Shown here: one piece after another, positions 16,703 to 24,798 of the stretch | Layout of the letters: the number at the start of each line of letters is the position of its first letter | Numbering within the stretch: the stretch's first letter is position 1 | Source of the DNA: Nostoc flagelliforme FACHB-838 | GTDB lineage: Bacteria > Cyanobacteriota > Cyanobacteriia > Cyanobacteriales > Nostocaceae | Length of the DNA: 64,000 nt | Direction: 5' to 3' | Assembly (NCBI RefSeq): GCF_014698065.1 | Contig: NZ_JACJSI010000003.1 | Coordinates: 1 to 64,000 of the forward strand | Notes under the pieces: model-generated | Database searches by the model: none | The model's input: only the letters and a program-made list of their open reading frames with translations | Told to the model about the DNA's origin: nothing | Program-made: the position numbers and the translations under genes

Positions 16703-17450
16703 CTTGATCGCATGGAGGCGATCGCTCTTTTCATCAATGCCAGGATTTGCGGCAAAGGTTTATCTGGCTTCACAATCAACCGTTTTTTGACAATGGACTG
16801 CTCAATGTTTTTGACCCAAGCAAGCGGTATATAACTAAGTTGCATAGACAATCTATAATTGGAACACGAAGGCAATTGTTACCTTTTTGTTCGGCTACGG
16901 TTGTGAGAGGAAATGTTACTTTTATATTTCCCCATTGTTATAGTCAAATTGCGATTTTTTTGAGAATTGCAAATACACGCCTTAATTATTTATTTTTGTA
17001 GTTAGTTCATAAACCTAGTGATACAGGGCAGAGCCATTGCCAAAGTGCGCTTAGAAAATAGCTAATACTAAATTTTAATATCACCTGACTTAAATTTATT
17101 TAGCTTATTTAGCAGGGGTTGCGGAGGTTTAGTATAATTACACAAGACTAAGATTAAGTTTGACTCTCCAATGAGTATAGGTTAATAAAATAAGTAAAAA
17201 TTTTTATTTAATTAGATTCAGTGCATCTAATACAGTTTGGTGGCAATCCAGGTATCATCTCAATTCACTAAATAAGGGGCTTAAGCTCATTTTAAAGCTG
17301 GGCAAACTTCCATCACAGTGTATTAGATAAATAAAAATAAGTTGTATTTCTGGAAAGATAGCAATTTAGTAGCTAAGATTAGATGAATACAGCCAGAAAT
17401 AAGTTCTTACAAAAAAATCAAACCCTGTTTACATTCACAAAATCTTCAAT
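16703..17450. other. Intergenic region, no gene seen
   Basis: About 750 bp between the diguanylate cyclase gene and crr7. A short minus-strand frame at 16,645-16,875 has mixed composition and no recognisable motif. The rest is AT-rich, with no clear terminator, RNA or repeat. Confidence 0.4.
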
Positions 17451-17711
17451 ATGCCAGACTCATTAATGTATCAGCAGGATAACTTCGTTGTTTTAGAAAC
17501 AAATCAACCAGAACAATTTCTGACACCATCAGAGTTATTAGAAAAGCTCAAAACAAATCTCCAACAACTCATAATTGAAGATTTGCCACCGGACTTGCAA
17601 AAGTTTGATACTGTGGAAGCTCAAGCACAATATTTACTCGACACTAGCTGCGAATTAGATATTGGTACTGGGCAATATTTACAGTGGTATGCAGTTCGTT
17701 TAGAAAAATAA
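17451..17711 (+). CDS. CRR7-family protein (NDH-1 associated)
   Basis: This 86-residue protein (YQQDNFVVLETNQPEQFLT, then DTVEAQAQYLLDTSCELDIG and YLQWYAVRLEK) matches the conserved cyanobacterial and plant chlororespiratory reduction 7 family as I recall it. In plants CRR7 is needed for assembly or stability of the chloroplast NDH complex; in cyanobacteria a role with NDH-1 is assumed. It has no membrane segment or signal. The gene stands alone, flanked by long intergenic regions. The start MPDSLMYQQDN is in the usual position for the family. Confidence 0.75.
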   Translation: MPDSLMYQQDNFVVLETNQPEQFLTPSELLEKLKTNLQQLIIEDLPPDLQKFDTVEAQAQYLLDTSCELDIGTGQYLQWYAVRLEK

Positions 17712-17884
17712 CTTTTTGGTTAGTGGTTAAGAGAATCCCAAAAAATAAATCATTAATAGATAGTTAGTGAGCTAGAATGCCATTTACTTAAACAAAACTT
17801 GCTGCCCAGAACCCCGACTTCTTCAAGAATTCAGGGTTCTGAATCGTGCATAAAGGCATGGAATTTGGATAACAAAAATTATTG

Positions 17885-18454
17885 TTATTGACTACTGACT
17901 AAGGACTCTTTTGGAGTATTTATCAGCGCTAGCTCAATTGTATTTTCAGATGGCTGCGTTATTTGAATCTCCAATCCAGGGCCAAAATAATTGGTCATTT
18001 TCTCCTGCTTTTTTTGCCATATATCAATTGGTATTAATGGTGAATCAAATTCTAAAATTAGAGCATAGCTCCCATTAACTTCTGTTTCTCGCAACCCTGT
18101 GACTATTGGTCGTTCTTGATCTGTGGGACTCAAACCTAGAAAAGAAAGTGTTGTATCTAGATGAGCATCTTGACCATAGCAATATCGGGTGATATCGTTG
18201 CGAATTTTGTTTTGAGTATCAGTTGCTTGCTGCTCGCGCAGTATCAACGCTGACGGGGACGTAGGTTGGGTAAATGGTACTGGCTTCAGTTCATTAGCTT
18301 TCAGCGCCAGTCCTCCCAACAATAGAGGAATCCCGTAAAAAAATCCGACAAGATTAAGTGTGGCATTATTAACAGCATAGGCGACGAAGCCAATGATGGT
18401 TAATATACTGCCTATAGTTAAACCGAGTGTTCCTAAAGAGATTTGGCGTAGCAT
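17885..18454 (-). CDS. DUF2854 family membrane protein
   Basis: The 189 residues begin with two transmembrane helices (LGTLGLTIGSILTIIGFVAY and LVGFFYGIPLLLGGLALKAN), followed by a soluble domain (TRYCYGQDAHLDTTLSFLGL, ETEVNGSYALILEFDSPLIP). This is the layout of the DUF2854 family, which is conserved in cyanobacteria and plastids and has no established function that I know of. A short linker with Pro and Ser separates the two parts. No operon partner is visible. Confidence 0.75.
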   Translation of the reverse strand: MLRQISLGTLGLTIGSILTIIGFVAYAVNNATLNLVGFFYGIPLLLGGLALKANELKPVPFTQPTSPSALILREQQATDTQNKIRNDITRYCYGQDAHLDTTLSFLGLSPTDQERPIVTGLRETEVNGSYALILEFDSPLIPIDIWQKKQEKMTNYFGPGLEIQITQPSENTIELALINTPKESLVSSQ

Positions 18455-18741
18455 GAGCTTAAATTAGTATAAAGTCTGAATACAGTTTTATTATCATCGG
18501 CTATGAGTAACAAATTAGGGAAGAACATCTTTCCCATCTGCATAGTATTCAACTAACTCAAAATTTCCTGGTCAAGACTGACACAAAGAGAAATCATGAA
18601 CTACTGACTTTCTTAAGTTCAAAACTTGAGAACTTTTTCCTTAAAAGGGGGTTGGGAGATCACAAGCTTATGGAATAATGTTAAAGGATTTGTGTGTACA
18701 CCGTAGTCCCACAAGCACTTAGGGGAGACACTAAGGGCGTA

Positions 18742-18888
18742 TATAGCAATCCTAAATCATTTGTAAACCTATTTGATTCTTCTCTTGGCGATCCTCTCTA
18801 AAGAGACGCTGCGGGTTCAGGTAGTGTCTCGTTAGAGAAAGCGGCTTGACGGTTCGATAATTTTCACAACTCAAATAGGATTGCTATA
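18742..18888. mobile_element. MITE-like element with 13-bp inverted termini
   Basis: TATAGCAATCCTA (18,742-18,754) and TAGGATTGCTATA (18,876-18,888) are perfect inverted repeats bounding 147 bp with no coding capacity. The termini start and end with TA, the target of IS630/Tc1-type transposases. The inside contains short palindromic stretches (CTCTCTAAAGAGA near 18,793). Elements with this terminus are, from memory, common in Nostocales. Confidence 0.75.
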
Positions 18889-18955
18889 GTGCCCCATAAT
18901 GTCTGATTTTGAGTTAACTTTAAATTTAAAGGTAGTTAAAGATAGGAAAAAAATA

Positions 18956-19129
18956 ATGGATTTACAGACTATAAAAGAACGAATTACCGCAGTTCAAGGT
19001 AAACGTGAGTACCTCTTAGGTTTACTGGAACAACCAAACCTAGGAACTCTGAGAATTGATGTTAATCAGGCTTTAGAAGAACTGGATGAGTTAATTGATG
19101 AATTTAGACGCACGATTCCCGTAGAGTAA
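18956..19129 (+). CDS. Conserved small cyanobacterial protein
   Basis: From ATG at 18,956 the gene encodes 57 residues: MDLQTIKERITAVQGKREYL, then LGLLEQPNLGTLRIDVNQAL and an acidic end (ELDELIDEFRRTIPVE). The start is chosen because GGAAAAAA lies just upstream. The frame opens earlier (18,899) but that part is Lys-rich and looks non-coding. The sequence suggests a helical hairpin with no signal or metal site. Function unknown. The left side abuts the MITE, so the promoter may have been changed by it. Confidence 0.6.
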   Translation: MDLQTIKERITAVQGKREYLLGLLEQPNLGTLRIDVNQALEELDELIDEFRRTIPVE

Positions 19130-19258
19130 AAATTATCAAAAATTGCGTCGGTTAACCGTTAACTTCAGGTTATACCGACGCTTTTCAAGTACTATCATGC
19201 CTTTAAATCCCCATAATTTAACTAAGCCTGAGTTGGCAAAGCAACATAGCTGTATTAT

Positions 19259-19675
19259 TTATCCTGCAATTGAATTATCTCCTGCACGCTGACCTAACTG
19301 CCTAACTAAGGCAACAAGTTCGCTTGTAGGTACATCTTTTTTGCAAACGTCATCAAAGCTATATACTGTCTTTGTGCCCTGAAAGTTTATATCTTCCACT
19401 GAGGAGTAAGCAAGAATCTGGGTGTTGGGAGATATAGCTTTAATCTGACTAGACGCACTCCAGCCGTCCATAACTGGCATTTGTAAATCTAATATAATCA
19501 CGTCAGGATGGCAACGTTTAACCATTTCTATAGCTTCTTCACCATTACTGGCTAAACCTACTACTTGAATATTCTCCTGGCAAGAAAAAACCAATTGTAA
19601 GGTTAAACGAGTCAGTTCGTGGTCATCAACTACTAGAACACGCAAGGTAGAAAGCTCACAGGATAACATTAACAT
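19259..19675 (-). CDS. Receiver-only response regulator, NarL-type
   Basis: The 138 residues form a single receiver domain: VLVVDDHELTRLTLQLVF, phospho-acceptor Asp in DVIILDLQMPVMDGW (about residue 62), the switch Ser in ILAYSS and Lys in VCKKDVP. The start of the fold (VDDHELTR) is typical of NarL/FixJ regulators, but the LuxR-type helix-turn-helix is missing and the protein ends after the last receiver helix. It may therefore work by protein contact. The first Met could be either of the two in MLMLSCEL. No kinase gene is adjacent. Confidence 0.85.
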   Translation of the reverse strand: MLMLSCELSTLRVLVVDDHELTRLTLQLVFSCQENIQVVGLASNGEEAIEMVKRCHPDVIILDLQMPVMDGWSASSQIKAISPNTQILAYSSVEDINFQGTKTVYSFDDVCKKDVPTSELVALVRQLGQRAGDNSIAG

Positions 19676-20224
19676 TGAGGGGAAAAACGAAATTATTTAG
19701 ATAGCCTCTATAGTTTATGAGAACAAGAGCCAGCAATAACTCTATCCTATGGTTGAATAACTTGTGTTAATCCATAACAAATAACCAAAGGATGTTTGTA
19801 AAGTATCAAGTTGCATAAAGACCGCTTCCTAACCTCCGTTAAAAAGGAAGGAATCAGAATCCAATTACCCAATTTATCGGCGGATTTAGGAGAATATACA
19901 AGCCTTTGATACATCACAAACAATTTTTCAAACATCTTCACCTAGCTCGACTTTATCCCAAATTCATAACTTGGTTTTCTTTATCCTGCAAAACCCTGAC
20001 TTTTTGGCAAATACTTTTTCCACTTTAAATCCTGGGTACTGGGAAAGAGTCTTTTTCTTAATTTGCTTGTGGTTTAAATCCCCAGTCCCCAATTCCCAGT
20101 TCAAGGTATAAGGGACTTCCAGTTAAAAAAATATCCAATTTAGGGGCGCAAGGCCTTGCGCCCCTACAAATCTAGAAATAATTTGGGATACTTTATTTTT
20201 TGCAAGTCCCTAAGTAACTTATTT
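19676..20224. other. Intergenic region holding a MITE
   Basis: About 550 bp between a response regulator gene and ppk1. Apart from the element at 20,111-20,211 it contains a low-complexity tract of the CCCCAGTCCCCAATTCCCAGT type, common between cyanobacterial genes. No gene is supported. Confidence 0.5.
20111..20211. mobile_element. MITE-like palindromic element
   Basis: AGGGACTT (20,111) and AAGTCCCT (20,204-20,211) are inverted termini, and the similarity continues imperfectly inward. The centre is a perfect 24-bp palindrome, AGGGGCGCAAGG with CCTTGCGCCCCT, at 20,142-20,165. The whole 101 bp can fold into one long hairpin. Directly downstream of the ppk1 stop it may also end ppk1 transcription. 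Confidence 0.7.
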
Positions 20225-22405
20225 TTAATCAATCAAGTTTGAGGCTACACCAGTTGAGCGTAATGCCATATTTATAAGAATTTTTTGTGAATTAGCTTCT
20301 GGAGAATGATCATAAGGATGCCTTTGAATGTAAGTACCATCGGCTTGTAATTCCCAAGCTTGGCGATTATCTGCGAGCATAATTCCCATAATTTCTTGCA
20401 AATCTTTGGCAATATCAGGGTCTTTCACTGGGGTAATTACTTCGACTCGGCGATCTAAGTTGCGGCGCATCCAGTCGGCACTGCCAATATAGATTTCTTC
20501 TTGTGTATTGTTATGAAAATAATAAATCCGAGAGTGTTCTAAAAAGCGACCGACAATGCTGATTATGCGAATATTTTCACTAATGTCTTTGAGTCCGGGA
20601 CGCAAACAACAAACGCCTCTAATAATTAAGTCGATTTGCACTCCAGCGCGGGAAGCTTCATATAAAGTGGTGATAATTTGTGGATCGACTAGGGAATTCA
20701 TTTTGGCAACAATGCGTCCAGAAAATCCATTTTGAACATTTTCGATTTCGCGGTGAATTAGTGCCAAAAAGCGATCGCGCATATTCACAGGCGCAACCAG
20801 CAACTCTCTATAAGACTTTTGCAGCGAGTATCCTGTCAAGAAATTAAATAAATCTGTGATGTCAGCACCCAATTCTTCACGGCAACTAAACAATCCCAAA
20901 TCTGTATACAGTCGTGCTGTTTTGGGGTTATAATTACCAGTGCCAATATGGACGTAACGACGTATCCGGTCTTTTTCGCGCCGTACCACCATGACGGTTT
21001 TACTATGGGTTTTCAACCCTACTAAACCATAGACAACATGCACTCCAACTCTTTCTAGTCGTTTTGCCCAGTAAATATTGTTCTCCTCATCAAATCGCGC
21101 CTTTAATTCCACCAACACAGATACTTGCTTGCCATTTTCAGCTGCGGCAATTAAGGCGTTGACTATGGGTGAGTCGCCAGAAGTCCGGTAAAGGGTCATC
21201 TTGATGGCTAACACATTCGGATCGTAAGCAGCATGGGTAATAAAGCGCACTACTGTAGCCGAAAAGGATTGATAAGGATGGTGTACTAGCAAATCCTTTT
21301 CCCGAATTACAGCAAAAAAGTCTTTTCCTTCGTCTGTCTCTAGCGCATCTGGGTCTAAACTGGGTTCTCTCAACCTTTGCAGGCGTAATGGTACAACAGA
21401 TTGGCGTGGTGGATCTTTGAGTTCCGGCAATGGCAGGGACATAAAATACATTAAATCCCGCAGTCCCAAAAGACCATCTACCTCGTAAACATCACTTTCT
21501 GTTAATTCCAAATCTTGCAATAATCGCGATCGCACTATTTCAGGAGTCTGGGATTGAATTTCTAGCCGGACTGGACTTCCACCCAGCCGCCGTTTTCGCA
21601 ATTCCTGTTCGATCGCTAACAACAAATCATCTGCTTCATCTTCTTCTAAGACCAAATCGGCATCACGGGTAATGCGGAACGGATGATATTCTTGAATATT
21701 CATCCCTGGAAATAGAGATTCCAAGTTATGAGCGATCGCTTGTTCTAAAGGTATCCCAGTCCAGTGGGCAGGTTTTTCGCTATTTTGATCTCCCAACTCA
21801 GGCGGTATCGGTAAAAATCGTGGCAGAACGCTGGGGACTTTAACTCTGGCAAAAAATTCTTCTTCCGTGTCTGGATTTTTGACGACAACAGCCAGATTCA
21901 GACTGAGATTAGAAATAAAAGGAAAGGGATGACTAGGATCAACAGCCAAAGGAGTCAAAACTGGAAAGACTTGTTCTTCAAAATAGCTGTTGAGATGAGT
22001 TCGTTGTTTTTGATTCAAATCTATGTAATCGAGAATATGGATGCCGTGATTTGCTAGTAGGGGACGAAGTACTTGCTCAAAATGCTGATGTTGTTTCTGA
22101 ACGTGAGGAGTAAGGTTAGACATAATATCGTCTAACTGTTGTTGTGGTGTCCGACCATCAGGAGTTAACAGGCTAACTTTTGCCTCTACTTGTTGCTTTA
22201 AACCAGCAACCCGCACCATAAAGAACTCATCTAAATTAGAGTTAAATATTCCCAAAAACTTGAGGCGTTCGAGAAGAGGGGTGCGATCGTCACAGGCTTC
22301 ATGTAACACCCTGGCATTAAATTCTAACCAGCTTAACTCTCGGTTAAGATAATACTGCGGATCGCTGAGATTGATAGGAGTAGAGCTTTTCTTAGATTTT
22401 GCCAT
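20225..22405 (-). CDS. ppk1: Polyphosphate kinase Ppk1
   Basis: Ppk1 reversibly builds inorganic polyphosphate from ATP. The 726 residues have the four-domain layout: N-terminal (YLNRELSWLEFNARVLHEA), head (HPFPFISNLSLNLAVVVKN) and two phospholipase-D-like catalytic domains. The catalytic part includes YVHIGTGNYNPKTARLYTDL with its conserved His and LEHSRIYYFHN with the second His. Arg and Lys residues for phosphate binding are present (VLVELKARFDEENNI). Length is normal. It stands alone; the usual partner ppx is not nearby. Confidence 0.96.
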   Translation of the reverse strand: MAKSKKSSTPINLSDPQYYLNRELSWLEFNARVLHEACDDRTPLLERLKFLGIFNSNLDEFFMVRVAGLKQQVEAKVSLLTPDGRTPQQQLDDIMSNLTPHVQKQHQHFEQVLRPLLANHGIHILDYIDLNQKQRTHLNSYFEEQVFPVLTPLAVDPSHPFPFISNLSLNLAVVVKNPDTEEEFFARVKVPSVLPRFLPIPPELGDQNSEKPAHWTGIPLEQAIAHNLESLFPGMNIQEYHPFRITRDADLVLEEDEADDLLLAIEQELRKRRLGGSPVRLEIQSQTPEIVRSRLLQDLELTESDVYEVDGLLGLRDLMYFMSLPLPELKDPPRQSVVPLRLQRLREPSLDPDALETDEGKDFFAVIREKDLLVHHPYQSFSATVVRFITHAAYDPNVLAIKMTLYRTSGDSPIVNALIAAAENGKQVSVLVELKARFDEENNIYWAKRLERVGVHVVYGLVGLKTHSKTVMVVRREKDRIRRYVHIGTGNYNPKTARLYTDLGLFSCREELGADITDLFNFLTGYSLQKSYRELLVAPVNMRDRFLALIHREIENVQNGFSGRIVAKMNSLVDPQIITTLYEASRAGVQIDLIIRGVCCLRPGLKDISENIRIISIVGRFLEHSRIYYFHNNTQEEIYIGSADWMRRNLDRRVEVITPVKDPDIAKDLQEIMGIMLADNRQAWELQADGTYIQRHPYDHSPEANSQKILINMALRSTGVASNLID

Positions 22406-23032
22406 AATGACCTAAGGACAGGCAGATGTGGCCCATTAAACTGGGGGACAATAAATATAGTAAGTTAAATGGGGCTTGAGCGTGACGCTAAGGGAACAGT
22501 TAGTCATAGCTACGTTTTATAGCTGCTTTTTATTGTGTGGAATGGAATATTGGTCTTTTGTAGGGTAGCACCGCTGTGCTACCCTACAACGTTATCTTTA
22601 AGAATTCAAATCATTGCTTAAAAAATATTACTGATGAAGATGCACTCAAGATTTAGCAAAGATATGACGTGGCTAATTTGGAAAAGTTATGAGTAATTAT
22701 TAAGCGCAGTTTACACATAATTTTGGTATGAAAGTTAGTCTAAAGCCGTACATTTAGTAATTGTTAGATGTAGTTTTCCACAATACAAGCTTTAGTAAGC
22801 ATTAGCACAACTACTATACAGACATTGATTAGGCAGAAGCTTTGCTGTATTTCTTCTTTGATTAAGATTTTGATGTTAACACTCAGCTTTACACACACAA
22901 TTTTTGCTACTAAATTTTTTAATTTATCACCACAAATATTTTGAAAAATTTCAGCATTATTACTGAGATATTTATGGAAAGCAATAGTTATATTTAAAAC
23001 ACAAAGATGAATACACAAGGAGCTTGTGAATC
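22406..23032. other. Intergenic region with palindromic repeat
   Basis: About 630 bp, AT-rich towards the right. The only structure seen is the 30-bp palindrome at 22,559-22,588. A minus-strand frame at 22,764-23,018 is Ile/Cys-rich and does not look like a gene. The promoter of the secreted-protein gene at 23,033 should lie in the last 200 bp; its ribosome site AAGGAG is at about 23,019. Confidence 0.45.
22559..22588. repeat. Interspersed palindrome, 30 bp
   Basis: TGTAGGGTAGCA and TGCTACCCTACA pair around a short centre. Such TAGGGTAGCA-type palindromes are scattered through Nostocales genomes. No T-tract follows, so a terminator role is uncertain. Confidence 0.6.
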
Positions 23033-23443
23033 ATGAAACTATCTACAATTATCAAAAGCAGTGTTTGCCTATTAGGTTTGGTTGGTGTTAGTAATTTCTT
23101 TGCAGCACCTGCAAAAGCAGATCAAGCTGCTGCTCGTGGTGCTGTTACAGTAGTTAGACCATCAGGTTCTTCTGTTAGCGTCAGTGGTGAGTTGGTTGCG
23201 CCCAGTGGTACACAATTCGCTGGCCCATTAACGATTACACCTACAAGTAGTGGTGTTGCTGGTGGAAACGATGAAGGTGTAGCAACTCTCGTAGTAGATG
23301 CAGGTGCACTTGAAGCATCTACCTCAACTAGTGCTGGTACAATTGAAGCTGCGATCGCACTAACAATTACTGAAGGAACTTTTGCTGAGGTTCAAGACGT
23401 AGCAGCTCTAGTTAGAGCTGCTAGTTCTGGCGGTATGGAATAA
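23033..23443 (+). CDS. Small secreted protein, paralogue A
   Basis: The 136 residues begin with a clear Sec signal peptide (SSVCLLGLVGVSNFFAAPAKA, cleavage after AKA). The mature part opens DQAAARGAVTVVRPSG, then SVSVSGELVAPSG and LTITPTSSGVAGG, and is rich in Ala, Ser, Thr and Val with no Cys, which suggests a beta-rich surface protein. A strong ribosome site (AAGGAG) precedes the ATG. A paralogue lies 626 bp downstream on the same strand and shares the motifs RGAV, SVSGEL and LTITPT. The function is not recognised. The gene for a 976-residue outer-membrane-type protein converges on the pair. Confidence 0.75.
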   Translation: MKLSTIIKSSVCLLGLVGVSNFFAAPAKADQAAARGAVTVVRPSGSSVSVSGELVAPSGTQFAGPLTITPTSSGVAGGNDEGVATLVVDAGALEASTSTSAGTIEAAIALTITEGTFAEVQDVAALVRAASSGGME

Positions 23444-24068
23444 GATTCATTGCTAGCTAACAGAAAATTACGATAGTGTAAAAACACATCAGCTTTTAGT
23501 TTAGAAGTTTTCACACTTTGCGTTGATTTTCAATGTCTTTTTGGCTTTGGTTTGAGAAAGCATTGCCAGCATTAGAGATAAAATCATTTTGCATCCCCAA
23601 GCTGGGCATTTGCATCAAAATACTTGGTAATACACAGATCAATTACTTGACTCACTCTACTTTACCTATATTCATAGTTTTGATGCAGGATAAGGTAGAA
23701 AGGGAGATGTAACAAATTTAATAAAAAATACAGCCCCTTGAATGTATTTGAGGGGCGGTATTTCCAAACTTATTCACAATATTACCATATAAACCCGGTT
23801 TCTTTTAGAAATCGGGCTTTTAATGTTGGTTTAAATAGATACTTCATTAAATCTTCTTAATTAGACAAGAGGCAAGAGGCAAAAGACAATAGGTAAAAAC
23901 TAGAAAGCAATAGGAGCAAGGTAATAACGCAATAACTACTCTTGCCTTTTGCGCTTTGCCTTTTGCCTTTCTTAACTAAGTGTCAATCCTTATACCAAAT
24001 TTTAGTAGTCTAGGAATCAAATTTTCTGGGAAGTGACCGCTATATTGCTCATGCCAACCTAAAAGAGT
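23444..24068. other. Intergenic region between secreted paralogues
   Basis: About 625 bp. It holds two hairpins (23,733-23,756 and 23,794-23,821) and low-complexity stretches such as GGCAAGAGGCAAAAGACAAT and GCGCTTTGCCTTTTGCC near 23,870-23,970. No gene is seen. Confidence 0.5.
23794..23821 (+). terminator. Rho-independent-type terminator
   Basis: CCCGGTTTCT and AGAAATCGGG form a 10-bp stem with one mismatch around TTTT/A, followed by CTTTTAAT. The stem fits a terminator for upstream plus-strand transcription, though it is 350 bp past the nearest stop. A second hairpin (GCCCCTTG...GAGGGGC, 23,733-23,756) precedes it. Confidence 0.5.
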
Positions 24069-24530
24069 ATGAGGAATAAATTAAATATGTATAGCGTGTT
24101 TTGCCAACTACCTGTAACGTTCAAAAGAAGCATTTATTTGCTGGGTTTTATCAGTTTTAGTAATTTTATTGCAGCTCCAGTATCTGCACAAGAAGCTGTA
24201 GCGCGTGGTGCTGTTTCTATAGTTTCGCCTTCTGGTGCTTATCAAAGTGTTAGTGGTGAACTGTTTTTGCCTGTTAATAATAATGTTTTAAATTCCGGCA
24301 TAAGCACGACTCTAACAATCACACCTACTTTCACAAATATTGGAGCAACTAATGAAAGAATAACTTCATTATCTCTCACGGTAGGAACAGCTACAGAAGT
24401 AATATCAAACAATAACAATTCACTGTTGAATCAAAATCTAGAAACAGTTAATAATTTAACATCAATCCCTAATACAGCATCTCTGATTGAGACAACTAAT
24501 GACACTAATGCTTTGGGGGCTTTAGAGTAG
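24069..24530 (+). CDS. Small secreted protein, paralogue B
   Basis: The 153 residues start with a signal peptide (SIYLLGFISFSNFIAAPVSA, then QEAVARGA). The mature part repeats the features of paralogue A: VARGAVSIVSPSG, QSVSGELFLP, and TLTITPTFTN. It is richer in Asn (NNNNSLLNQN) and has a different C-terminal end. Which early Met is used (24,069 or the Met at 24,087) is unclear. Function unknown; the shared motif pattern suggests a family of exported structural or adhesive proteins. It converges with the large outer-membrane-type gene, leaving a 268-bp gap. Confidence 0.7.
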   Translation: MRNKLNMYSVFCQLPVTFKRSIYLLGFISFSNFIAAPVSAQEAVARGAVSIVSPSGAYQSVSGELFLPVNNNVLNSGISTTLTITPTFTNIGATNERITSLSLTVGTATEVISNNNNSLLNQNLETVNNLTSIPNTASLIETTNDTNALGALE

Positions 24531-24798
24531 TTAAAAACTATATTAATATTACGGCTGCATCTACAAAGATTAGGAATTTTGAGACAATAGACAAGAAGTT
24601 TTAAGCTTCTAATTTTTTGATCAGAGAAATAATCACTCTAGTTTAGTTTTTGGAGATATTGAAGAATTAATATAGATATCTGAAAAAATACATATAGGAC
24701 ATTTAATTTTGAAATATACGTAGGTCGTGTTATGCCGTAAGCTAACGCACCGTAAACAATTCATTCAAGGTGTGTTGCGCTATATGTACTTTCTATCT

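Noticed and set aside
16645-16875. 76-residue minus-strand frame upstream of the diguanylate cyclase gene.
   Set aside because: It overlaps the start of that gene in another frame and contains no recognisable motif.
22764-23018. 84-residue minus-strand frame upstream of the first secreted paralogue.
   Set aside because: Ile/Cys-rich low-complexity translation of AT-rich DNA; it would cover the likely promoter of the neighbouring gene.
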